From Clavibacter californiensis (GTDB taxonomy: Bacteria > Actinomycetota > Actinomycetes > Actinomycetales > Microbacteriaceae): a DNA stretch of 64,000 nt. The notes below the pieces were generated by a model, which worked only from the letters and a program-made list of their open reading frames with translations, did not search any database and was not told where the DNA came from. Of the stretch, positions 1 through 8,483 are shown piece by piece. The stretch's first letter is position 1. The number at the start of each line of letters is the position of its first letter. Both the position numbers and the translations under genes were made by a program. The stretch spans positions 1,860,001 to 1,924,000 of the forward strand of contig NZ_CP040792.1 in the NCBI RefSeq assembly GCF_021952865.1, given 5' to 3'.

Positions 1-542
1 GCCTGCCCCGCTTCCTCGCGAAGGCGTCGCTCTTCGACGTGCCCGTGGTCGGCTGGTTCCTCCGCCGCTCCGGGCAGATCCCCGTGCAGCGCGACGGGGG
101 CGTCCGCGGCGGCAAGGCGATCGAGGCCGCGTCGGACCTCGCGCGCGACGGCCGCATCGTCGTCGTCTACCCCGAGGGCACGCTCACGCGCGACCCCGAC
201 CTCTGGCCCATGCGCGGCAAGACCGGCGCCGTGCGCCTCGCGCTGCAGGCCGGGATCCCCGTGATCCCCGCCGCGCACTGGGGCACGCAGGAGCTCATGG
301 GCCGCTACTCGAAGCGCGTGCGGCTCTTCCCGCGGACGACGATCCACGTGGCCATCGGCGAGCCCGTCGACCTCGACCGCTTCCGCGACCGGAGCCTCGA
401 CTCCGCGACCCTCACCGAGGCGACCGCCGTCGTCATGGCCGCCATCACGGAGCTCGTGGAGGAGCTGCGCGGCGAGACCGCCCCGACCGAGCGGTGGGAT
501 CCCCGCTCGAAGAACCAGAAGGAGACCGGCCGATTTGAGTGA
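1..542 (+). CDS. plsC: 1-acyl-sn-glycerol-3-phosphate acyltransferase, 3' part
   Basis: This gene is cut by the left window edge. The reading frame is already open from base 3 (LPRFLAKASLFDVPVVGWFL), so the GTG at 39 is not its true start. PlsC-family enzymes acylate lysophosphatidate at sn-2 in phospholipid synthesis at the membrane. Block III (VYPEGTLTRD, the FPEGTRS motif) and block IV (GIPVIPAAHWG) are present. The catalytic HxxxxD motif must lie upstream of the window. The stop codon (540-542) overlaps the TTG start of gpsA, which suggests coupled translation of two enzymes of glycerophospholipid synthesis. Confidence 0.88.
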   Translation, partial: LPRFLAKASLFDVPVVGWFLRRSGQIPVQRDGGVRGGKAIEAASDLARDGRIVVVYPEGTLTRDPDLWPMRGKTGAVRLALQAGIPVIPAAHWGTQELMGRYSKRVRLFPRTTIHVAIGEPVDLDRFRDRSLDSATLTEATAVVMAAITELVEELRGETAPTERWDPRSKNQKETGRFE

Positions 543-1608
543 CGCGACCGCGAGCCCGACCCCCGCATCCGCCGCATCGACGCCCGACCAGGAGGGCGGC
601 GGGGACCGGCGCCGCATCGTCGTCCTCGGCGCCGGCAGCTGGGGCACCACGTTCGCCAAGGTCATGGCCGACGGCGGCAGCGACGTCGTCATGTGGGCCC
701 GCAGGCCCGAGCTCGCCCGGGAGATCACCGAGGCCAAGCGCAACAGCGACTACCTGCCGGGGATCAACCTGCCGAAGCGGCTCACGGCCGATCCGTCGCT
801 CGAGCGCGTGCTCGCCGGCGCGACCGACGTCTTCGTCTCGGTGCCCAGCCAGACCCTGCGCGCGAACCTCGAGGCGGCGCGCGACCTCATCCCCTCGGAC
901 GCCGTGGTCGTCAGCCTCATGAAGGGCGTCGAGAAGGGCACGGGCCTCCGGATGAGCGAGGTGATCGCCGAGGTGCTGGGGATCGGGCCGGAGCGCATCG
1001 CCGTGGCATCGGGGCCGAACCTCGCGCTCGAGATCGCCCGGGCGCAGCCGACCGCCGTCGTGGTGTCGTCGGCCGAGCAGTCCACCGCCGAGCGGGTCGC
1101 GAAGATCGCCCGCAGCTCCTACTTCCGCTCCTTCGTGAACACGGACGTGATCGGCACCGAGTTCGGCGGGGTGCTCAAGAACCTCATCGCCGTCGCCGTG
1201 GGCATCGTCGACGGCGTCGGCTACGGCGAGAACACGAAGGCGTCGATCATCACGCGCGGCCTCGCCGAGATGACGGCCTTCTCCGTCGCCTACGGCGCCC
1301 GCGCCGAGACGCTCGCGGGGCTCGCGGGCCTCGGCGACCTCATCGCCACGTGCGAGTCGTCGCTGTCCCGCAACAACACCGCCGGGCGCCTGCTCGGCCA
1401 GGGCTACAGCTTCACCGACGTCGTGAAGAGCATGCAGCAGACGGCCGAGGGGCTCTCCTCGGTCGCGCCCGTCCTCGAGCTCGCCCGCCAGCGCGGCGTG
1501 CTGATGCCGATCGTCGAGCAGGTGTCGCAGGTGCTGGCGGGCACGCTGTCTCCGCGCGACATCGCACCGCACCTGACCACCGACGACGACACGCCCCAGG
1601 GGGAGTGA
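535..1608 (+). CDS. gpsA: glycerol-3-phosphate dehydrogenase [NAD(P)+]
   Basis: GpsA reduces dihydroxyacetone phosphate to sn-glycerol 3-phosphate, the backbone of phospholipids. The Rossmann motif GAGSWGTT lies at residues 32-39 and the catalytic lysine is K215 in FGGVLKNL. The 357-residue length is slightly above the usual 330-340 because of a 25-residue Ala/Thr/Pro-rich N-terminal extension. The TTG start at 535 is supported by the Shine-Dalgarno AAGGAGA about 10 nt upstream and overlaps the plsC stop. ddl follows after 2 nt, so plsC-gpsA-ddl looks like one transcription unit. Confidence 0.96.
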   Translation: MSDATASPTPASAASTPDQEGGGDRRRIVVLGAGSWGTTFAKVMADGGSDVVMWARRPELAREITEAKRNSDYLPGINLPKRLTADPSLERVLAGATDVFVSVPSQTLRANLEAARDLIPSDAVVVSLMKGVEKGTGLRMSEVIAEVLGIGPERIAVASGPNLALEIARAQPTAVVVSSAEQSTAERVAKIARSSYFRSFVNTDVIGTEFGGVLKNLIAVAVGIVDGVGYGENTKASIITRGLAEMTAFSVAYGARAETLAGLAGLGDLIATCESSLSRNNTAGRLLGQGYSFTDVVKSMQQTAEGLSSVAPVLELARQRGVLMPIVEQVSQVLAGTLSPRDIAPHLTTDDDTPQGE

Positions 1609-1610
1609 GC

Positions 1611-2720
<1,110 letters not shown>

Positions 2721-2746
2721 GGCCTGTGGCGCCGGGGCGATGAGCC

Positions 2747-2752
2747 TAGGCT
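2747..2752 (+). promoter_or_regulatory. -10 box of the glycosyltransferase gene
   Basis: TAGGCT lies 7 nt before the ATG at 2760. This spacing puts the transcription start at or next to the start codon, so a leaderless mRNA is expected. It argues against the GTG at 2754, which sits only 1 nt after the hexamer. Confidence 0.55.
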
Positions 2753-2759
2753 CGTGCGC

Positions 2760-3710
2760 ATGCTCGTAGGACGATCCGTCGCCCGGCCCCGCCTCCATCC
2801 CGTCGCCCGACCCGGCGGGCCCGTGCGGCTCGGGGACCGCGCCCGCGGTGGCCTGACGGGGATCCGCCCGGCGCCGTCAGCTCGGCCCACCGTCTCCGTC
2901 GTCATCCCGGTGCGCGATGACGCGGGCCACCTCCGGGCGTGCCTGCAGGCCATCGCGGGGCAGACGGTCGCGCCCGACGAGATCGTGGTGGTCGACAACG
3001 CGTCGCGCGACGACAGCGCCGAGGTCGCGCGGGAGGCAGGCGCTCGCGTCGTCCACGAGGCCGTGGTGGGGATCCCCGCGGCCGCGTCCGCCGGCTACGA
3101 CGCCGCGCGGCACGAGGTCATCGCCCGGCTCGACGCGGACTGCGTGCCGCCCGCCGACTGGATCGAGCGGCTCGGCGACGTGCTCGCCGCACGTCACGAC
3201 GTCGCGGCCGTGACCGGGGCGGCGCGCTTCCTCGACGGACCCCGCGCGCTCCGCGGCGTCGCGGCGGTCGCCTACCTCGGCGCCTACTTCGTGTCCGTCA
3301 CGCTCGCGCTCGGGCACCCGCCGCTGTTCGGATCCAACTTCGCGCTCCGCCGGGACGCCTGGCTGGCGGTGCGCGACGACGTGCACCGCGAGGGGACGCA
3401 CCTGCACGACGACATCGACCTGTCCGTGCACCTCGGACCCGAGCACCGCATCGTGCTCGACCCGCATCTCGGGATGGGGATCAGCATGCGGCCGCTCACC
3501 CGGCCGTCGACCCTGCCGCTGCGGATGAGCCGCGGCATGACCTCGCTGACGGTGCACTGGCCTCACGAGCTTCCGTGGCTGCGCTGGTGGCGGACGGGCC
3601 GGCGGATGATCCGCGAGCGCGGCGTGCGTCGTGCGCTGGCGCCAGGGCGGGCGGGACCGCTCCCGGTCAGCTCCCCGGAGGCGGCGCCTCGCCGAGATCC
3701 TGCGCGCTGA
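2760..3710 (+). CDS. family 2 glycosyltransferase
   Basis: The protein (316 residues) is a GT-A fold glycosyltransferase. TVSVVIPVRDD begins the nucleotide-sugar fold near residue 44. VDNASRDDS follows, and a DxD-like metal motif sits in ARLDADCVP near residue 124. No convincing transmembrane helix frames the domain, so a cytosolic or peripheral enzyme is likely. Donor and acceptor cannot be told from sequence. The ATG at 2760 is chosen because of the -10 box 7 nt upstream; no ribosome binding site is visible. The last 44 bp overlap tail to tail with the DUF3515 gene on the other strand, leaving no room for a terminator. Confidence 0.8.
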   Translation: MLVGRSVARPRLHPVARPGGPVRLGDRARGGLTGIRPAPSARPTVSVVIPVRDDAGHLRACLQAIAGQTVAPDEIVVVDNASRDDSAEVAREAGARVVHEAVVGIPAAASAGYDAARHEVIARLDADCVPPADWIERLGDVLAARHDVAAVTGAARFLDGPRALRGVAAVAYLGAYFVSVTLALGHPPLFGSNFALRRDAWLAVRDDVHREGTHLHDDIDLSVHLGPEHRIVLDPHLGMGISMRPLTRPSTLPLRMSRGMTSLTVHWPHELPWLRWWRTGRRMIRERGVRRALAPGRAGPLPVSSPEAAPRRDPAR

Positions 3711-4179
3711 CGCACTTGGCGGTCTGCGGGATGGCCGAGACGACGCCGCTGAGGTCGGTGAGCGCGGTGTAGCTGGCCTGCGTCGAGTCGATGACCACCT
3801 CGACGGCGGGCGTGCGGCCGTAGGTCGTGTAGCGGATGTCGGGCGCGCGCGAGTCGTCCTCGACCCAGTCGACGTCGTCGTAGCTGATGCACGCGTCCGT
3901 GGTGGGGCCGGGCGTCGCGACGCCGCAGCGGAGGATCACGGTGCTCTGCGGAGCGCCCCACGCGCCCGTGCCCTGCGCGTCGGTCTCGCGGAGCGGCGCC
4001 GTGCCGAGCGTCGCGGGGAGGTGCACGACCACGTCGGCGCACAGCGGATCGGTCGCGTCGGGGGCCGCCTCGAGCGAGACCGTGGGGGCGCAGCCGGAGA
4101 CGGCGAGGGCGATGCCGGCCGCCGCGGCCGCGGCGGCGAGGGGGCGCAGCAGGGCGCGGGCGGAGCGGCGGGGAGTCAT
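3667..4179 (-). CDS. DUF3515 family lipoprotein
   Basis: This 170-residue protein matches the actinobacterial DUF3515 family, whose function is unknown to me. A basic n-region, an Ala-rich hydrophobic stretch and the lipobox AVSGC (Cys about 29) predict a lipoprotein anchored outside the membrane. Four or more further cysteines (PLCAD, LRCGV, DACIS, AKCVS) could form disulfides in the exported domain. The ATG at 4179 lies 7 nt from a TAGCCT box. The gene is divergent from thiL, with only 24 nt between start codons, and its end overlaps the glycosyltransferase gene. Confidence 0.82.
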   Translation of the reverse strand: MTPRRSARALLRPLAAAAAAAGIALAVSGCAPTVSLEAAPDATDPLCADVVVHLPATLGTAPLRETDAQGTGAWGAPQSTVILRCGVATPGPTTDACISYDDVDWVEDDSRAPDIRYTTYGRTPAVEVVIDSTQASYTALTDLSGVVSAIPQTAKCVSAQDLGEAPPPGS

Positions 4180-4186
4180 CGCGATC

Positions 4187-4192
4187 AGGCTA
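4187..4192 (-). promoter_or_regulatory. -10 box of the DUF3515 gene, overlapping the thiL -10 box
   Basis: Read on the minus strand this is TAGCCT, 7 nt before the ATG at 4179. Its last two bases (TA at 4191-4192) are shared with the plus-strand -10 box of thiL. Confidence 0.55.
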
Positions 4193-4196
4193 CCGT
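4191..4196 (+). promoter_or_regulatory. -10 box of thiL
   Basis: TACCGT lies 7 nt before the GTG at 4204, which suggests leaderless transcription. It overlaps the minus-strand -10 box by 2 bp, so the two promoters should compete for polymerase. Confidence 0.55.
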
Positions 4197-4203
4197 GGCA
4201 GTC

Positions 4204-5313
4204 GTGACGACTCCTGGGACGCCCTCGACCGCGGATCCGACGGACGGGGACGCCGACGACACGGCCACCCTCGGGAGCGCGGGGGAGCTCGCGACGCTGG
4301 CGCGGATCCTCCCGCACCTGCCCGCATCGGACCACGCCGACGTCGGCCCCGGCGACGACTGCGCGGTCGTGCGCGCGCCCGACGGCCGGTTCGTGATCAC
4401 GACGGACATGATGATCGAGGGCCCCGACTTCCGCCTCGCCTGGTCGCGCACCCACGACCTCGGACGGCGGGCCGCGACCTCGAACCTGGCCGACGTCGCT
4501 GCCATGGGAGCCCGGCCGACCGCGCTCCTCGTCGCCATCGCGGCGCCCGCGGCGACGCGCGTCGCCGACCTCGAGGCCCTCGCCGACGGGCTCCGCGAGG
4601 GCTGCCTCCTCCAGGCCCCCGGCTGCGGCGTCGTGGGCGGCGACCTGTCCGTCTCGGACGCGCTGGTGATCACGGTCACGGCCACGGGCGACCTCGAGGG
4701 GCGCGACCCCGTGCTGCGCTCCGGCGCGCGACCCGGCGACGTGATCGCGGTGGCCGGCGCGCTCGGCATGGCCGCGGCCGGCGTCCGCCTCCTCTTCGAC
4801 CACGCCAGGAGCGCCGATGCCGATGGCGTCCCCGTCCCGGACGCCGCGCTCGCCCGTGCGCTGCGGGCATCCCATCCGGACCCCGTCGAGGCCCAGCTGG
4901 CGCCCGTCGCGCCGCTGACCGCGGGGGTCGAGGCGGCGCGTGCCGGGGCGACCGCCATGCTCGACGTGTCCGACGGACTCCTCCTCGACCTCGGCCGCAT
5001 GGCGCGCGCGAGCGGCGTGGGCATCGACCTCGGATCCGACGCCCTCGCCGACGACGCGCGCCGGGTCGCCGCCGCGCATCCGTCCCTGCCGCCGCTGGCG
5101 CTCGACCTCGTGCTCACCGGGGGAGAGGACCACGCGCTCGTGGCGGCGTTCCCAGCCGGCGCGGCGCTGCCGCATTTGTTCCGCGCGATCGGCCGGGTCG
5201 TCGCCGCCGGTGCCGCGGGCCCGGCCGTGACCGTGGATGGCGCCCCGTACGCCGGGCCGCGCACGACGCTCGGCGGCTGGGATCCGTACGCCGACTGGGA
5301 CGGGGCCCGCTAG
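4204..5313 (+). CDS. thiL: thiamine-monophosphate kinase
   Basis: ThiL phosphorylates thiamine monophosphate to thiamine diphosphate, the active cofactor. The 369-residue protein shows the AIR-synthase-type N-terminal glycine/aspartate motif VGPGDDCAVV, the TTDMMIEGPDF segment, VGGDLSVSD, and MLDVSDGLLLDLGR in the C-terminal half. GTG 4204 is chosen because it lies 7 nt after the TACCGT -10 box. GTG 4195 would overlap that box. The stop codon TAG shares a CTAG palindrome with the stop of rsmD on the other strand. Confidence 0.93.
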   Translation: MTTPGTPSTADPTDGDADDTATLGSAGELATLARILPHLPASDHADVGPGDDCAVVRAPDGRFVITTDMMIEGPDFRLAWSRTHDLGRRAATSNLADVAAMGARPTALLVAIAAPAATRVADLEALADGLREGCLLQAPGCGVVGGDLSVSDALVITVTATGDLEGRDPVLRSGARPGDVIAVAGALGMAAAGVRLLFDHARSADADGVPVPDAALARALRASHPDPVEAQLAPVAPLTAGVEAARAGATAMLDVSDGLLLDLGRMARASGVGIDLGSDALADDARRVAAAHPSLPPLALDLVLTGGEDHALVAAFPAGAALPHLFRAIGRVVAAGAAGPAVTVDGAPYAGPRTTLGGWDPYADWDGAR

Positions 5314-5921
5314 GACGCGGGAGGCCCCGCGTCCTCGGACGCGTCCTCGTCGGGCGACATGGCGACCGCCCACCACACGACCGTGTCGCCGTACGCCTTC
5401 CTGCGATCGAGCTCCAGCCCCGCCGGCCACGCCGGCTCGGCGGAGCGCGCGCTGCGCTCGACCATGACCACGGCCCCGTCGACGAGCCGCGGGACGAGCG
5501 CGGCCAGCTCCTCCGCGAGCTCGGCGTCGCCGACCTCGTAGGGCGGATCCAGGAACGCGACGTCGTAGGAGCCGCGGTCGCCCGCGAGGAAGGCGCGCAC
5601 GCTCTGGGCGGCCACCCGGATCCGCAGCTCGCCACCCCGCGGTGCCGCCCGCTCGACGATGCCCGCGTTCGACCGGCAGACGGCCGCCGCCGGCACCGCG
5701 CGCTCCACGAGGACGACCTCGCGCGCGCCGCGGCTGGCGGCCTCGAGCCCGAGGGCGCCGGATCCGGCGTACAGGTCGAGGACGCGCGCGCCGTCGAGCG
5801 CGTCGCGCGCCTCGAGGCCGGAGAACAGTGCCTCGCGCACGCGGTCGCTCGTGGGGCGCGTCCCGGTCCTCGGCACGCGGAGGACGAGGGAGCCGGCGAA
5901 CCCGGCGACGATGCGGGTCAC
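5310..5921 (-). CDS. rsmD: 16S rRNA (guanine966-N2)-methyltransferase
   Basis: RsmD methylates G966 of 16S rRNA during 30S assembly. The protein (203 residues from GTG 5921) has the opening TRIVAGFAGSL, the SAM-binding LDLYAGSGALGLEA and the catalytic FLDPPYEV (N6/N2-type DPPY motif). Longer starts upstream would add an Arg/Pro-rich stretch without homology, so the GTG is preferred. In many actinobacteria rsmD sits between recG and coaD. Here it lies on the opposite strand, convergent with thiL, with a three-gene membrane module between it and recG. Confidence 0.92.
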   Translation of the reverse strand: MTRIVAGFAGSLVLRVPRTGTRPTSDRVREALFSGLEARDALDGARVLDLYAGSGALGLEAASRGAREVVLVERAVPAAAVCRSNAGIVERAAPRGGELRIRVAAQSVRAFLAGDRGSYDVAFLDPPYEVGDAELAEELAALVPRLVDGAVVMVERSARSAEPAWPAGLELDRRKAYGDTVVWWAVAMSPDEDASEDAGPPAS

Positions 5922-6036
5922 GACGGTCGCCCGGCGGGACGCAGGACGGCGGCGTTCGGAGCGGGGTGCACGGGCGACCACGCTACCCGGCCTGTCCGCC
6001 CCCGGAGGCGGGCCGGACGCTCCCGGATCCCTCACG

Positions 6037-6042
6037 TATGCT
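6037..6042 (+). promoter_or_regulatory. -10 box upstream of the MoxR operon
   Basis: TATGCT lies 31 nt before the GTG at 6074. Unlike many neighbours this gene should carry a short leader, which holds the Shine-Dalgarno CTGGAGGA at 6061-6068. Confidence 0.45.
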
Positions 6043-6073
6043 GCCAACACGCCCACGACGCTGGAGGACCTCC

Positions 6074-7150
6074 GTGACGAGTCCCGAGTCCGAGTCCGTT
6101 CCCCTGCACGCCGGATCGAGCCCGCACCCCGCCCGCATCCGCGCCGCCGCGCGCCAGGCCGACCACGCGCCCGCCATGCCGCTGGAGGAGGTGCGCCGTC
6201 TCGCCGAGCTGATCCTCGGCAACATCGACTCGGTCATGTCCGGCAAGCACGACGCCACCCGCATGGCGCTCATCGTGTTCCTCTCCGGCGGCCACCTCCT
6301 CATCGAGGACGTGCCGGGCGTCGGCAAGACCATGCTCGCCAAGGCGCTGGCGCGCAGCGTCGACTGCACCGTCAACCGGATCCAGTTCACGCCCGACCTG
6401 CTGCCCTCGGATGTCACGGGCGTCTCCGTCTACAGCCAGGCCGACCACCGCTTCGAGTTCCAGCCGGGCGCCGTCTTCGCGAACATCGTCATCGGCGACG
6501 AGATCAACCGGGCGAGCCCCAAGACGCAGTCGGCGCTCCTGGAGTGCATGGAGGAGGGGCAGGTCACGGTCGACGGGGTCACGCATCCGCTGCAGCAGCC
6601 CTTCACGGTGGTCGCGACGCAGAACCCGGTCGAGATGGAGGGCACCTACGCGCTCCCCGAGGCGCAGCGCGACCGCTTCATGGCCCGGATCTCGATGGGC
6701 TACCCCGACGCGTCCGCCGAGCTCGCCATGCTCCGCTCGCGGGACACCGTGAGCCCGCTCGACGAGCTGCGGCCCGTGGTGGACGCGGAGGACCTCGACG
6801 CGATGATGCACGCGGCCCGCGGCGTCTACGTGTCCGACCCGGTGTCGCGGTACACGGTCGCGATCGTGCAGGCCACGCGCGGCCACGAGGACATCCGCCT
6901 CGGCGCGAGCCCCCGCGCGACGCTCCAGCTGATCCGCGCCGCCAAGACCCGGGCGGCGCTCGACGGGCGCGACTTCGTGCTGCCCGACGACATCGACGCC
7001 CTCGCCGCGCCCGTGCTCGCGCACCGGCTCGTCGCGACCGGCCGGGCGCTCGGCCAGCGCGGCCGCGGGCAGGCGGCGGTCATCGAGATCCTCGAGCGCA
7101 TCGTCGCGTCGACCGCCGTGCCGCTGAGCGCCGCGGGACGGACGCGCTGA
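6074..7150 (+). CDS. MoxR family AAA+ ATPase
   Basis: MoxR ATPases act as chaperone-like machines for partner proteins and usually travel with DUF58 and transglutaminase genes, as here. The 358-residue protein has Walker A (GVGKTMLAK, about residues 82-90), Walker B (VIGDEINRA, about 141), sensor 1 (VVATQNPVEMEGTY) and the lid domain with the SPRATLQLIRAAK arginine/sensor region. GTG 6074 has a good ribosome binding site 6 nt upstream. A 4-nt gap to the DUF58 gene and a start/stop overlap beyond it mark a three-gene operon. Confidence 0.93.
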   Translation: MTSPESESVPLHAGSSPHPARIRAAARQADHAPAMPLEEVRRLAELILGNIDSVMSGKHDATRMALIVFLSGGHLLIEDVPGVGKTMLAKALARSVDCTVNRIQFTPDLLPSDVTGVSVYSQADHRFEFQPGAVFANIVIGDEINRASPKTQSALLECMEEGQVTVDGVTHPLQQPFTVVATQNPVEMEGTYALPEAQRDRFMARISMGYPDASAELAMLRSRDTVSPLDELRPVVDAEDLDAMMHAARGVYVSDPVSRYTVAIVQATRGHEDIRLGASPRATLQLIRAAKTRAALDGRDFVLPDDIDALAAPVLAHRLVATGRALGQRGRGQAAVIEILERIVASTAVPLSAAGRTR

Positions 7151-7154
7151 CCCC

Positions 7155-8483
7155 GTGCCGCCCCTCGCGCGCCTGATGCGCCGGATCGGCATCGAGGCCG
7201 TCCCGCACCCGACCATCCGCGGCATCGCCCTGCTCGCGGCCGGGGTCGCCGCGTTCGCGGGCGCCTTCATCGCCGGGCGGCGCGAGTTCGTCTTCATCGG
7301 CGTCGCCCTCCTCGCGCTCCCGCTGCTCGCCGCCGTCTGGCTCGTGATCGCGCGGGTCCGGCTGCACGTCGAGCGCGCCTTCACCTCGGAGGTCGTCGAG
7401 TCGGGCATGGCGACCACCGTCACCGTGTCCGTCGCGAACGCGGGCACCATGCCCACGCCCCGCTCCTGGGTGCTCGACCTCGTGCCCGGATCCGACGGCG
7501 CGACGCCGCCCGCCGAGCTGCCGTCGATGCGTGGTCTCGCGCGCGGCTCACGCCGCTCGTCGGCCCGGCCCGTCCTCCGCTACGACCTCACGCCCGAGAG
7601 GCGGGGGATCCACGAGGTGGGCCCGCTCGCCGTCGAGGAGCACGACCCGTTCCGCCTGATGGGGCTGCGGCACGTGGCGGGCGGCACGTCGCGTCTCGTC
7701 GTGACGCCGCGCCTGACGGACCTCGAGGCCGATCCCGGCGGGCAGGTCTCGTCCGAGGGCGAGTCCGAGCGCGTGCAGCGCCGCGCCGACGGCGGCGAGG
7801 ACGACCTCGGCACGCGCGAGTACCGGGCGGGGGATCCGCTCCGCCGGGTGCACTGGCGCGCCACCGCCCGGCACGGCGAGCTCATGGTGCGGCAGGAGGA
7901 GCAGCGCTCGAGCCCGCGCTCGCTCGTGCTCCTCGACACGCGCGCGGCCGGCTTCCCGCAGCACGCCGACGACGACGGGGAGAGCGACCGGGCGTTCGAG
8001 CGCGCGGTCGCGTTCGCGGCGTCGGTGGGCGTGCACCTGCAGCGCGGGGGATACGCGGTGCACCTGATCGAGACGGCAGCGGGATCCGACCGGCAGGCCC
8101 CCGTCTCCGCCCGTCCCGGCGACGCCGCCGCCGAGGGCGACCTGCTCCTCCACCTCGCGGGAGTGCGCCCCGCCGCCTCCGACCCCGAGCGCGACGGCGT
8201 GCAGGAGGCCCTGGCCGACCTGCGCCGCAGCCGCCGCGCCGTCCCGATCCACGCCGTCCTCGGCCACCTCGACGAGGACGAGGCCCGCCGCCTCGCGGGC
8301 TTCGGCGCCGCGTGCCGCCCCGCGGTCGCGTTCCTCGCGCGCTCGGGTCGCGTCGACGGCCGCGACGACGTCGAGGCCGTGCGGATCCTCCGCGAGTCCG
8401 GCTGGCGCACCGTCGTCCTCGACGACGGCACCCGGCCCGCCGACGCCTGGAGCGCGGCCCGCGCCGAGGAGATGGCGCGATGA
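7155..8483 (+). CDS. DUF58 domain membrane protein
   Basis: The protein has 442 residues. Two transmembrane helices lie near residues 22-65 (GIALLAAGVAAFAGAFIAG and VALLALPLLAAVWLVIA), followed by a soluble region with the DUF58 core REYRAGDPLRRVHWRATAR near residues 220-240. DUF58 proteins resemble VWA-like domains and are thought to be substrates or partners of MoxR. GTG 7155 follows the moxR stop by 4 nt with no separate ribosome binding site, suggesting translational coupling. The exact role here is not known. Confidence 0.9.
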   Translation: MPPLARLMRRIGIEAVPHPTIRGIALLAAGVAAFAGAFIAGRREFVFIGVALLALPLLAAVWLVIARVRLHVERAFTSEVVESGMATTVTVSVANAGTMPTPRSWVLDLVPGSDGATPPAELPSMRGLARGSRRSSARPVLRYDLTPERRGIHEVGPLAVEEHDPFRLMGLRHVAGGTSRLVVTPRLTDLEADPGGQVSSEGESERVQRRADGGEDDLGTREYRAGDPLRRVHWRATARHGELMVRQEEQRSSPRSLVLLDTRAAGFPQHADDDGESDRAFERAVAFAASVGVHLQRGGYAVHLIETAAGSDRQAPVSARPGDAAAEGDLLLHLAGVRPAASDPERDGVQEALADLRRSRRAVPIHAVLGHLDEDEARRLAGFGAACRPAVAFLARSGRVDGRDDVEAVRILRESGWRTVVLDDGTRPADAWSAARAEEMAR

